From contig RSEE01000014.1 in NCBI GenBank assembly GCA_003971905.1, positions 124,001-188,000 of the forward strand: DNA of 64,000 bases, in the 5' to 3' direction. This DNA comes from Moniliella sp. 'wahieum' (taxonomy: Eukaryota > Basidiomycota > Moniliellomycetes > Moniliellales > Moniliellaceae). This document shows positions 22,588-34,871 of this stretch, piece after piece (positions within the stretch are counted from its first letter, which is position 1; each line of letters starts with the position of its first letter). Position numbers and translations under genes: made by a program. The notes beneath the pieces were generated by a model. It had not been told where the DNA came from, ran no database searches, and saw only the letters and a program-made list of their open reading frames with translations.

Positions 22588-24003
22588 ATGTCCAGCGCCA
22601 TCAACGGCGTCCACCTGCCTCCCCTTGACGACAGCACCGTCATCAAGGTCCTCGCCACCGTCGGCTCTGCCGCCCCCAATGCCCCTCCCGTCGAGATCGG
22701 GTACAACTCGTGCAAGGTCATTGGCAACGGCTCCTTTGGCGTCGTCTTCCAGGCCACCCTTGTCCAGGGGCTCGAGCCCAAGCCCGGCCAGGAGGAGGGC
22801 CACAAGGACATTGCCATCAAGAAGGTTCTCCAGGACAAGCGCTTCAAGAACCGCGAACTCCAGATCATGCGCATCATTGACCACCCCAACGTGTGCGACC
22901 TGCGCGCCTTTTTCTACTCCAACGGCAACAAGGTACGTTTTCCGCATCCCCCCTTGGCCACACAGCGTGCACTGTCGCTAACCTACCCTTTTCTCCCCTG
23001 CCCGGCAGAAGGACGAGGTGTACCTCAACCTCGTGATGGAGTATGTGCCAGAGACGATTTACCGCTCCTTGCGGACGTATGTCAAGGCCAAGCAAAACAT
23101 GCCCATGATCCTCATTAAACTCTACATGTACCAGCTCTTCCGCTCTCTCGTCTACATCCACTCGATGGGCATCTGCCACCGCGACATCAAGCCCCAAAAC
23201 CTGCTGCTCAATGCCCAGGCCGGCGTGCTCAAACTCTGCGATTTGGTTCGGCCCAAGATCCTCAACCCGGGCGAACCCAACGTATCCTACATTTGCTCTC
23301 GCTACTACCGCGCCTCCTGAACTGATTTTCGGTGCGACCAACTACACAACCAGCATTGGTGCGTACTACCCCCTTCCCTCTGTCTTACTGGCTGGCTGGC
23401 CCCTGGCGGCTATCCTCCCTTTTGGAGCGTTGACGACGTGACTGACCAAGTGGGTCCCATCCATTCTACATAGACATTTGGTCTACCGGCTGTGTCATGG
23501 CCGAACTGATGCAAGGACAGCCGCTTTTCCCAGGTGAGAGTGGGATTGACCAATTGGTAGAGATCATCAAGATTCTCGGCACACCCTCGCGTGAGCAGAT
23601 CAAGGAGATGAACCCGGCGTACATGGAGCACAAGTTCCCGCAAATCCGCCCGCATCCGTTTAACAAGGTCTTCCGTCCGCGCGCACTCGGATGCGATCGA
23701 CCTCTTGTCCCAGTTGCTGTCTACACCCCCACTGCACGGCTGAGTGCAGCCGAGGCCTTGGCTCACCCGTACTTTGACGAACTGCGGCAGCCACCGCCCG
23801 AAGGTCAGACGAGCCATTTGTTGCCGAACGGCCGCCCGTTCCCCCCACTGTTTAACTTTACCCGCGAAGAACTGTCGGTTCGTCCTGACTTGATTGGGAA
23901 ACTGGTGCCTCCGCATGCCGAAGCGGCACTGCTGGCCCAAGGCATCGATGTGCACAACTTTGATCCCATCCCAGCCAGCGCACTACGCGCTTCGCTCGAT
24001 TAG
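22588..24003 (+). CDS. glycogen synthase kinase-3 (GSK-3/Shaggy) family Ser/Thr kinase
   Basis: A complete GSK-3-type kinase of about 400 residues. The glycine loop is [13 protein letters not shown], the ATP lysine lies in [20 protein letters not shown], and the catalytic loop is [12 protein letters not shown]. The activation segment [10 protein letters not shown] contains the tyrosine that GSK-3 autophosphorylates and the arginines for primed substrates. [28 protein letters not shown] follows in two blocks across the second intron. Introns are 22933-23008 (76 nt) and 23359-23473 (115 nt). The DFG motif reads DLV because one T is missing at about 23242-23244 and one C is extra at about 23252-23254. 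A further C turns RAPELIF into a stop, and another offset pair lies at about 23689-23725. These are best read as assembly errors in an active kinase. Stop at 24001. Confidence 0.9.
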
Positions 24004-25630
24004 GACACATTTGTCCGAGCGCCTCCCCCACCACCCAGGCTTGCGAGCAATGCTTCTCGTCCGCCCGACCTGGCTGGACAATGATGCTTTGCCTGGACAA
24101 ATGCAGGTGCCTGTTCGGGCAGTTCAGACTGAACTTGTTTGGACGGACACAGGTCCAGGGGCTTGTTGTTGTTGGCTACGGTGCTCTGGGCTTACGATCC
24201 TACGATCCTACGATCCTATGCTATGTTCCCTTACGCTGTGCTTGTTGCCAACGAGTGTGCGCGAGGGGCAAGCGATTCGATTGTCACATGTCATGGACGT
24301 CTATTGAAGTCGTGTACAAAGTCCCCCCCTCCCTTCCCCTTCCCCCCCCACGTCCCACTCATACATTCTATTTCGTCCCATGTGCGCTTGTCCTACCGCC
24401 TTACCGTGCCCATCTCGCTGGGAGATACCGTGCTCCCTCCAGCTCTGCCTAGGCCGGACGTACCCGGAGCACAGAACTCGGCATCCCGCACACTGCCCCA
24501 CCCTGCGTCCCTGCTGTAGCTGCACTGCACTGGGTGCCCGGCACGATGGGCGCCTTGGTAGAGCATCCTCAGGGTGCGCTGGCACATGGGTTACCGGTTA
24601 CTGGCGCTGCAGCGGGTACTAGGGTAGGTATAGGGTGACTAGTGACTCATATAGACGACCTTGGTAGCAGTGCAACGACGCACGTGGACACGAGGGCATA
24701 CGCGCCGGGGTTTTGGGAGCTTGAGGGCGCGGGGGATAGTGACCTGGGGGTGGAGCTCAAGCAGTAAGTAGTATCTAAGTGGTATCCCCTTAGTAAGGCA
24801 AGTTCATGCTCAAGCTCAGGCTCAGGCTCAGGCCCAGCTTGGGAAGCATTGAATGCTGTGGTGAGGCAATAGCCCCGTCGAGGGCGTGGGGGTTGTGCAT
24901 CCGCGCCCGAGCAACCCAACAACAGCATGGTGCTGGAGGACACTGGACTTTAGTATACTTTGACTGTATAGTGGGGTGAGGCATGTGGGGTGACCAGTGA
25001 GTACTCCGACTGAGTACTGAGTTCAGTCTGTGTGGGGATGGAGCGGCGGGCACTATGGAACGGAGTAGAAGGTGTAGAACGTATAGATCCCGACTACGGT
25101 ATAGTCCGACAGGTGCCAGAGGTACGACCGCAGGACTGAGGCTGGCGTGGGGTGGCGTGCAGGTTCCTGAGGTCGGGCCTGAGGCTCAGGCCCGATGCGG
25201 CAACATACTACCGTATGGTCTGGGCGTGGGGTCCACATGGGTGTCGTCTCGCATATATAGAACTGAGTGTGCATAGCGACTGGAGGACCCGAAGCTGCTC
25301 CGAGGACACCCACAAGGATAAACTAACGAAGGTTGTCGAAAGAGGGACAGGGGAACTATACCATCGTAAAGCTAAGCCAAGCTAAACTAAGCTACTAACC
25401 GATTGCGCTGGGTCCAGAACCTGCCTCATCAGTCGACATTGATCGCACCTAGTACACTGCCCTTTTTCTTTTCTCTTGTGGAGATCCAACTGCACCTGGA
25501 CGCCCATGGGAACGCGCCGGCGCCTTGTGTGCAAGGAAAGGAACTGCGTAGTCAGAGGTACGTTACCTTTTCCACCCGTTCTGCACAGAATGGATTCAAT
25601 TCAATTCAATCCTCCCATTCCCATTCCCAT
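24004..25630. other. intergenic region between convergent GSK-3 and ARM-repeat genes
   Basis: No gene was recognised. It contains the AGTACT-centred repeat at 24997-25022, a GACTAGTGACT near 24629, and GGGCCTGAGGCTCAGGCCC near 25166-25184, a perfect inverted repeat. Confidence 0.5.
25166..25184. repeat. perfect GC-rich inverted repeat
   Basis: GGGCCTGAG and CTCAGGCCC flank one central base. It lies in an intergenic region with no T-run after it, so it is not a standard terminator. CTGAGGCCTCAG-like relatives occur near 31300, 49003 and 52312. Confidence 0.5.
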
Positions 25631-28189
25631 TTACACTTCCACCGCCCACCGACTGGCCACCACCAGCGCCGCCTGAGCGGCCGGACCAACGGGGAGGGAA
25701 TGCGTTTGGGCACGCTGCAGTGCAGGAACCAGGGCGCGAGCCAAGCGGTGTCGCGCGTCGGGCAACGACACGCCACTGTCCCCCCCAATCGTAGAGAGCT
25801 GCTCATCTTGGTGAGAGGTCGTAGGCTCGGGCTCGGCCACGCCCGGTGGTAATGAAAGTAGCGCCAAAACCAACGCGCACGCATTGGCGCGCATAGCGTC
25901 GGGACGCGGAAAGGGAGGCGGAGAAGGAGGTGCCAAGAGCGCCACAAGCGCATCTTGTCCTTCCTTCTGCGTCTCCGAGACGGAGAGGGCAAGGACGACC
26001 GTACCTGCACCTCCGGGACGTAGGTGGGACGCAACGAGGGTAAGGGCCAAAACGGCTTCGGCTTCCAGTTGCGCATGCCGCGCTTTCTGGCCATCGAAAA
26101 AACTGTACAAGACAGTGTACGATGGTTTGCTGTCCCAGCTGAGCCTTGGCTTGGGCTATGGCTGTGGCTCGGTCCCAAGGAGGACTGTACCCCTTCCGCA
26201 GGGGTGGCAGTGGACGCGGCGGCTGCGGTGGGCGGACGAAGCACGCTCCGCACCGTTGCTGCCACCGCCCGGGCTGACTGGAGTTTGGACCCGGTATCGT
26301 CCGACCGGGCTGCCAGAGCGGCCAAGGACCCAATCACGGGCCCTTGAGCCACTTGGATCGCCGCCTGCCCATCGTCCTGGACCAGCATCTTGATCAGCCC
26401 AGCGGCCACTTGCTGCACGGGTCGCGCCAAATCAAACTGGGTAGTGAGCAGGCGGCCCGCACTGGCCACAGTACCCGCTTGCACCAACTGAGAGCGTACA
26501 TGGGCCAAAGGTGGTACCGCATATTCTTCAGCAAACCCAATGCGCCATGCGCGATTCGCAAGTCGGCCCCCGTTGGCCGCACCAGTCCCATCGGCTTGTC
26601 TAGCTCGTGCTCCGACTCGTGCTCGTTAGCCTGGGCGTCGGAGCTTGGCACGGGAGCGGCCAGCGTGGCCTGGAGCAAAGTGGCAGCACGAGTACCTACG
26701 CCCCGCTGCGCCAACGCTTCTACGTTCGTATCGCTTCGTGCTAGGTTGCCGAGCAAAGCAAGCCGAGCGCCGTCAAATCGGAACGGGGTACGAACGAGTC
26801 GGTCTTGGTGCCTTCAGGGCGGATGGGGAATTGGATGAGGATGCGGATGCGGATGCGGATGCGGATGCGGATGGGATTGAGGCTTGAGGTTGGGCTGCAG
26901 CGTCCAGCCATGCATCCACACGCGCCAACAGTCCCGCCTGCCCAGCAAACAGACCTTGCATCAACGCATCTTCTCCTGCCACAATTACCATCGTACGTCC
27001 GGCCGCACCCTTGGCAGTGGCATAAAGTTTACGCGCTTCCCATGCCTCGTCCTGGTTCTCGGTTTCGCTTTCGTTGTCGTTTTCGTTGTCGCTCTCGTCC
27101 TCGCTCTTGCCCGCCTCGTCGTCGTCCTTGTCCTTGACCTGATCCTTTCCCCCGATGGCGCGGTGGGACGGGGCCAGGCAGTGGGTGGCGAAGCGCGTTC
27201 AAGAAAGTGGACCAGGACCTGGAGGCCACATGCTCCGTGCTGCAAGGGGGAGAGCATAGCAATGCGAACGGCGGTACTCTTGTCGGCGCCTTCTTCTAGT
27301 GCCTTGGTGGTATACGAAAGCAACTCGGCGTCCAAACTCATGTTGGCAGCATCGCCCTCTTCGTGGTCCTCGCCGTGGGGTGAAACGGCAAGAAAAGCTT
27401 GCAAGACCGAGGTGGCCGCTTGGACCAAAGTCAGTCCTAACTCCTCCTTGGCCACAACCGCCTGATCAGCCGCGTCGGCCTTGGCTTCTCCTTCGTCGGG
27501 TTCGGCCAGGGCAAGAGGCAAAAGGTCATTGAGCAACTGCCATGCCCAGACAGCGGCCATAGCCCCCGTCGCAGAGCCGGGGTGAGCGGGCAAGTGAATG
27601 CCAGCAGCCGGCTGGGAAGGGGGGGGAAGCAAGGTGAAGCAAAGTGGTCAGCAGCTCCGGTTGGGCCGCCATACGCTCCAAGAACGCCGCTCCACCATAG
27701 CCTACGTTGAGAAGTGCGGCCACCGCGGCCCGCACAGCCGTCAACACCGTCTCGCGTACCGTGGCATCCGCCGCAAGTGGGAGCAGCGCATGGAGCGCCG
27801 TCGTCGTTGCGCTGGCCACGTCGGCATCGAGAAGCGCGGTGCGGTTCGCGTCCGAGTCGGCGACAAAGTTGGCAGAGACACGGAACAGATGCGTCAGGGC
27901 AGATACAAGTGGAGGCAGGGCAGGTGGATCGGTGGGGGCAGAGCCGGGGCAGAGATTTGCTGGGCGGCCTGGGTCAGGAGCGGGGCCACGGGAGGAAGCG
28001 GGGTGGAGGCGGCAGTGAGCGGGCGGCGGGCTGGCGCAAGAGGCTGGCCAAAGCATCGGCGGTGTGGGCGACGGCGGTCCAGGTGGCGGGGTGTCGGCGG
28101 GGCAGGGGAAGAGGAGAGGCAGAGGAGGGAGGAGGGTGGTGGGGGCGGCAGCAAGTGCGGCGGCGGCGGGCGGCGTCGGGCTGGCCCAT
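25631..28189 (-). CDS. ARM-repeat protein, SmgGDS (RAP1GDS1)-like
   Basis: The protein is built of helical armadillo-type repeats, seen as LASLLRQPAA, VSANFVADSDANRTALLDA, LLNVGYGGAAFLERM, LLGNLARSDTNVEALAQRG, AHGALGLLKN and VQQVAAGLIKMLVQDDG. The GNxARxDxN and ALGLLKN blocks resemble SmgGDS, a chaperone and exchange factor for small GTPases with C-terminal CAAX boxes. That assignment is from family recall and is moderate. Two low-complexity linkers interrupt the repeats: an acidic Asn/Glu/Asp run at about 27050-27130 and a Ser-Ala run at 26836-26877. Start ATG 28189 is tentative; stop TAA at 25631. Frame changes near 27600, 27000, 26500 and 26100 have no intron consensus. Vac8-like or other ARM proteins remain possible. 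Confidence 0.6.
26836..26877 (+). repeat. (GCGGAT)n hexanucleotide repeat
   Basis: About seven tandem units. On the coding minus strand it encodes Ser-Ala repeats in a linker of the ARM-repeat protein. Confidence 0.8.
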
Positions 28190-29455
28190 GCTCGCGGTGG
28201 TGGGGGCGATGGCAGGTGGCGGCAGGAGGAGCTGTGCGTCGTGCTTCGTCTTCAAGTTGAAGCTTCATGCGCCGCCACAACCAACGGTGGAAATGTGGCG
28301 CTGAAATGTTCAGGTGCGATGCGCCGCTGCTCTCCGAGATGCGCGTCTTCTGTGTGCAATGCTTTGTCCCGCATCCGCTTCGCCCCTTCACCAGCTTCAC
28401 GCTTCGCCTGCCTTACTTGGATGGCAAGGACAGGGCTTCCTCACATACCGTAGTCTATATGCAGTCTTCTGGATGGCGCCCCCAAATGTCTTGAGAACGC
28501 CACCACGGTGGGGGTAAGAGTCATATCATTTTCTCTTTTCCCTTTTCCCTTTCCGTCGCCGTTTGCTGATGTGGAGTGATTGCAACAGGCTTAGCGCTTA
28601 TTAGCAGCGACCAGGTGGTACAAAAGGGCTCAGGGGGGTGGTGACTGTGGCCAATTCTGACAAAATGCCGGTATTTGAGAACAACAAGCGCAAAGAGACG
28701 ACGCACACACATCTTGCGTATCTCTCTTCCCTCACTTTTGCGTTTTAATGCCGCAAGGGAGGGTTTCTCCCAATCCTCCCCTTCCTTTTGGCCGGCGTGA
28801 TTCCAACCTACACACCCACACTTCCTTGTCCGATACTCCCCTTTGGATACTGCATCTGTTGAGGCGCGCCTGTTGTGGGATACTCATGCCGCATCTCTCT
28901 TCTTCTTCCTTCCACACTACTACCGCTGCGAACACTGCGAGCTCTCCTTACCAAAGGCGTTCTGTGCGCGGTCGGCGGTCTGTGCGGCTACGTCACCTGA
29001 CAATGCGGGGAAGCGTTCTCCGATCTGCGGAGGCATGGCTGCTCCATCGACTATGTCCATCCCCTCGGCTGAAAACTGGCCCCAAATGGAAAGGAAAAGC
29101 AGCAACCCTAGCGCTGGCGGCCAGTCTGTACACTGGCGCTGCGCCACCCCGTGGGTTGGGCCCAGGGGCGCACCCAGCCACGGAGATGGCGAGAGTGGCG
29201 CTGTGCTGGGCCGCCGGTGGGCCGCACCGTGACGGAGAAAACTTATCGCCCGAAAAGTTCAGCCAGCCAGCATCGCAGCGGTGTTGGATGCGAAGGTGCT
29301 CATCTCAGTTGCTCCAGCCCCTTGAACAAACGCGGCCATGGCTTGGAGCAGGCCAGCCACTGCCGCGTATTAATAAGCTGTGGCCCAGCCCCTCCCCGAC
29401 CGCCCTCACCACCACCACCACCACCTCCTCCTCCATCCCTCCTCCTCCCGCCATC
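28190..29455. promoter_or_regulatory. divergent promoter region of the ARM-repeat gene and homocitrate synthase
   Basis: No gene is supported in these 1.27 kb. The reverse telobox-like element GCAACCCTA lies at 29102-29110, about 350 bp upstream of the homocitrate synthase ATG. Confidence 0.4.
29102..29110 (-). promoter_or_regulatory. TAGGGTTGC telobox-like element (reverse)
   Basis: GCAACCCTA on the plus strand, the reverse complement of the recurring 9-mer. It lies upstream of homocitrate synthase. Confidence 0.35.
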
Positions 29456-30864
<1,409 letters not shown>

Positions 30865-31709
30865 GAGAAAGCGTTTTTGGTGTCTACCTTGGCACATGCT
30901 TTCTTCCCTGCCCCCATCTAATCTTTTCCCCCGCGCTTACACCATACGATCAAAATTGGGGCAAACCGGCTATGTCTTTTCGCCCTCTTTTCTCCCTCCC
31001 TCCCATTCGTCGCCCCCCAACGATTGCGTGTATTTGTATCTCCTTCTCATCGACTCTGGCTGCTGCCGGCGTTGAAGCATTTGTGTCGCCTTGCCTCACA
31101 CTATGCCATGCACCGATCCTACCCCAAATGAATCCTTCCAACTTGTCGACTTCAGTCCACTGTGCTTGTTTCTGGTAGGAAGAAAGTTTCTGGTGGGAAA
31201 AAAGCATCAATGCCTCGCCAGTTCACTCGAACAGGCATTTCAGTCACTACTCAGCAGCGCTTGTCATGCATGTCTCTGTGGATCGAGGGTCCCTTTCAAG
31301 CCTCAGGCCTCACACGCCGGCCTCCCACCTCACAGGTAATGCCACACTGCTGCCACGGATCTCTTCGACGTCGAATCCGAACATCGTTCCTATTCAACCT
31401 CTCACACCTGTTTTTCAGATCCACCGTAGCACGTAGATGTATATATGCCTGCAGTACAAAATACTGATCAAAGCCACAGAACAGACAGCGGGGGATGATC
31501 GATGACCATTGCTTCCAATCGCTCACAACATAGGGATCGGACATAAGCACTACGACGGAAGATGGACATGGGGGATGCTGACAGGGCCAGCGGTTTTGGG
31601 ACGAGGGCACATGCCATGCGAGCATAGGGACCACGCGAGACATCCACGACAGAACGGTGCAATCTGCCCTGGGTTCCTCGAGACACGATACCGACGACGT
31701 CAAAGCAAC
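30865..31709. other. intergenic region between convergent homocitrate synthase and eS4 genes
   Basis: No gene was recognised. A CCTCAGGCCTCA palindrome lies near 31302-31313 and GATGATCGATGA at 31494-31505. Confidence 0.5.
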
Positions 31710-32717
31710 TTAGTTGGCCGCCTCGCGCTGCGCACGACGCTGGTCGCGCTCCTCGGTAATGGTGAGCTTAATACCACCGCCACGGGGGAGGGAGATCAAG
31801 TGCTGGCCGTCGTTGCCAGTGATGAAGATGTTGCCAATGCGGGTAGAAAACTCGCGGCCGATCGGGTCGCGGACATGGACAATGTCAAAGCCACCCGGGT
31901 GAGAGTCACGGCCAATGATCACGCCCACACGGCCCTGGTTACGGCCGCCAGTAGCCATGACCGAGGCGCCCTGCTGGAACTTGACAATCTCCTCCAGCTT
32001 GTTCTCAACCAAGTTGAACTTGATCGAGTCGCCGGCCTTAACGTCCGGGTCCGGGTAGCGGATGGTGCGGCCGTCGTGGGTGACAATGTGGGGCACGCCG
32101 CGCGGGCCGAGCTCTGCACGCTTAACCTTGAGCAGCTTGTAGGCAGCCTCCTCGGGGGCAATGCGGTGGACCACAAAGCGGCCCTTGACGTCGTAGAGGA
32201 TACGGAAGTACTCGCCCGACTTCTCAATGCTAATCACGTCCATAAAGCCCGTGGGGTAGGTAATGTCGGTGCGGACCTTGTTGTCAACCTTGATCAGGCG
32301 CTGCTGAACAATGGTGTTGACCTCGCGGCCGTTGAGCGCGTACTTCAAGCGGTTGCGCAGCAGCACCTAGACCCAACACCACAACAGCGTCAGTTGTGCG
32401 CACAGCAGAAAGGGGACAAAGGAGGGAGGCAGGCAGACAAGGCCAGAAGGAGACTCAGACAAGACATCGAAAGAAGGGTGTCGCCACAGAGGATCCGAAA
32501 GCCATGCATGATGTGTAGAATAGCATCATCGTCTCTTCAGGGCCGGTCTGCCTAGGAAGGGTCGCGGGGGAGGAAAAACGTACCACCATCGGGAGGCTCT
32601 CACGGAGCTTGTGCGGGCCGGTGCTGGGACGGGGGCGTACACGCCGCCGAGCTTGTCGAGCATCCAGCTCGAGGGGGCTGCGAGCCGCTTGAGGTGCTTA
32701 CGGGGACCACGGACCAT
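31710..32717 (-). CDS. RPS4: 40S ribosomal protein eS4 (RPS4)
   Basis: Exon 1 (32717-32584) starts [20 protein letters not shown], the S4-like N-terminus of the small-subunit protein eS4. A 217-nt intron at 32367-32583 (GTACGT...CTAG) follows MV and joins to [20 protein letters not shown]. Exon 2 is intact over 218 residues and carries the KOW-type centre and the end [20 protein letters not shown]. Exon 1 has one frame error: the family sequence needs one more C in the C5 run of [14 protein letters not shown]. Total length of about 262 residues matches the family. Two TAGGGTTGC elements lie 136 and 255 bp upstream, a likely promoter feature of a highly expressed ribosomal gene. Confidence 0.96.
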
Positions 32718-32852
32718 ATTGGGCAAACAGAAACTGACGCAGGGACGGTGGCGGGTAGCGCAATCGTCGAGCGAGTTGTCGGCAGCAAGCACCCACCTGG
32801 CTTGCTTGCTGGGCGCACAGTGCGCCAGGCCAGTCCGCCGGCACTGAGCAAG

Positions 32853-32861
32853 TAGGGTTGC
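32853..32861 (+). promoter_or_regulatory. TAGGGTTGC telobox-like element, proximal eS4 promoter
   Basis: Exact 9-mer, 136 bp upstream of the eS4 ATG, on the strand opposite the gene. Confidence 0.5.
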
Positions 32862-32971
32862 AACAAAAGCTTCGCATGGCATGAGGCGAGTGTGTGCAAG
32901 CGCTGCACACAGGCCTAGCAGGACATATGGGGGAGCAATTGCCGCTGCGTTGCGGCGCAATAAACCTTCAT

Positions 32972-32980
32972 TAGGGTTGC
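32972..32980 (+). promoter_or_regulatory. TAGGGTTGC telobox-like element, distal eS4 promoter
   Basis: Second exact copy with an extra 5' T (TTAGGGTTGC), 119 bp from the first and in the same orientation. Paired sites in a ribosomal protein promoter fit Tbf1/Rap1-like control known in other fungi; the factor here is inferred. Confidence 0.5.
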
Positions 32981-34697
32981 ACCCTTCTTCTGCCCGATCC
33001 GTCCAGTTTCACATTTCAGCTCTTTGCAGTGCGCTGAAATACTGGATGGGCTTTGTCCGCTCCGCGTGAGTAATTTTGTATTTGCTCTCTTGGGCACTAC
33101 GCCAGCGCTGATGGCCCCGTGAGACGTGAGCGCGTGAGGCGTGCGTGAGGCCCCCATTTGGAGTGTGACGAGCAACAGGCCAGACTCGTTCAGATGGAGC
33201 GTTACATGTCCCTCTAGCTTTACAGAAAACGCTGAGGCTCAGGCGTACTCAACCGAGCTGTCGTGACGCTTACCCACTTTGCCCCTGCACACCTCCCCGA
33301 AGTGCGTCTAACCTTTAACGCGCTCAGTCCGGCTCCGTGCCCTCCCCCTCCTACATTCTGGGATTTCTATATTATGCTAGTATCAACATCCGTCAGATAC
33401 CCGCCTCTCGGGTAGCTCTTCCTCATCAAGTTTGCCTGCTCTCCGCGGTTGAGACGCCAACATGTTGGACAAACAAAAGGGAGATACCACATCGTTCGTA
33501 AATCTTTTTCAGACACGCCGCTCTTAATGGGTTCCGCGTCATGTTTTGTCGGCAAATCTTTCATCCGACGGTCGCTCGCCACTCCCACGGCCCGCTCTCC
33601 CACCTTCCGAAACGAGATCATAACGGTTTTGTCCTTGGACACTCCCTAGGTCGGGCTGCAGACCCTTATAATAAGACCGATATCCCTAGATCACACGTCC
33701 ATTGCATTGACAGAGCTTAAGGGTGGGACAGGGGGAACGCTACGTCTAAACCTAACCGTTCACCTTGCGGCGCGGGCCGGGTTATTTGCGTCTTAGAGAC
33801 CCAGCCCTGCATCGACGAGGACCAACCCATTTTGGGTTTCCAAGAGGGACATGAGAAACCAAATAGGTGCCAACACTTCATGCTGCCGCAATTGAGGTGA
33901 TGGATCCGCATCTTCTAGCAGCTTTGACAGAAGGGAATTGACGTGGGGGTTCTCTCGGGTGAGACCCGACCAAGGCACACGGGGGGGTCAGGAACTTGGG
34001 TGGAGAGTACCACTGGTGCCTCCAGCAGGCAAACCAAGGGGCCAAAAGGGAGATGGCGGGAGTTTAATATAGCAATTGAGCCAATAGTGAGACCAAAGAA
34101 CCCGGGACGCGAGCACCCCTCCACACGTCAACTTCACTGGAGATAAGAGCTCACAGGAGCACCACACGCGCCTGCCCTCCGCATATGTGGTGGTACACAC
34201 TTTCGCTTTTCCCTCCTATCTTCCAAGCATGACCGTGTGACGCGGGCTAAGCGGGCGGCCGAGCCTCTGGCTGAGCCAGGTGGCCGAAGCTTCGCTCCCA
34301 CCCCAGCCCCTTTTTCCCCGATTCTTATGCCCCACAACCCCATCCGACACTCGCTTGCCATATCTCCCCTTCATCTATCATCGACCATCCTTCCTTCTCC
34401 CCTCCACATAGTGTGAATACTATCCCTCTCACGTTGTATATCGGTGCCCAGCTCTCCACCCCTTTGCTCCTTGTGTATGCCACCAAAAGATAGTATAGAC
34501 GTCTTTCCCCGTGCAATCCCCCGGCGTCCAGTGGGGTGGCTTGCTTGCCCGGGTGGAGTGTGCGCACGGACCCCACGTCAAGCTTCAAGCTCCAAGCTTC
34601 AAGGCCCGTAGCGTCGATCGAATATGAGGTTTGCACCCTTCTGTGTGTCTGGCCGACTCACACGGTACCCCGCGTGGGACTGGGAGGTTGATGCGAG

Positions 34698-34714
34698 TGA
34701 CGTCATGTCACGTG
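34698..34714. promoter_or_regulatory. CRE (TGACGTCA) next to E-box (CACGTG)
   Basis: A perfect TGACGTCA at 34698-34705 is followed after 3 bp by CACGTG at 34709-34714, about 160 bp upstream of the NAD kinase start. bZIP (Atf/CREB-like) and bHLH factors bind such sites. Confidence 0.45.
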
Positions 34715-34871
34715 GGGCAGCCTTGACGCCACGGGGCCCTGCCTTCTGTACCCCCACACCCATCTGCTTCCTGGCAGGGCTGCGTCCCTCTTGGCACCAC
34801 TGATGCGGCCTCTTCCCTCTGCCGCCGCCGGGTGCTCAGTCGACCCCATCGGCTTGCATGCGCAGCCCGAC

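Larger units (their letters stand above)
32718..34871. other. intergenic region between divergent eS4 and NAD kinase genes
   Basis: Near eS4 it holds two TAGGGTTGC elements; near NAD kinase it holds a CRE and an E-box. In the middle (33.3-34.1 kb) short peptide-like frames on the minus strand (for example SGLTRENPHVNSLLSKLLED at about 33.9 kb) hint at a decayed gene, but no family was recognised. Confidence 0.4.

Noticed and set aside
31509-32555. 348-codon plus-strand open frame
   Set aside because: It is the antisense of eS4, whose minus-strand protein is conserved.
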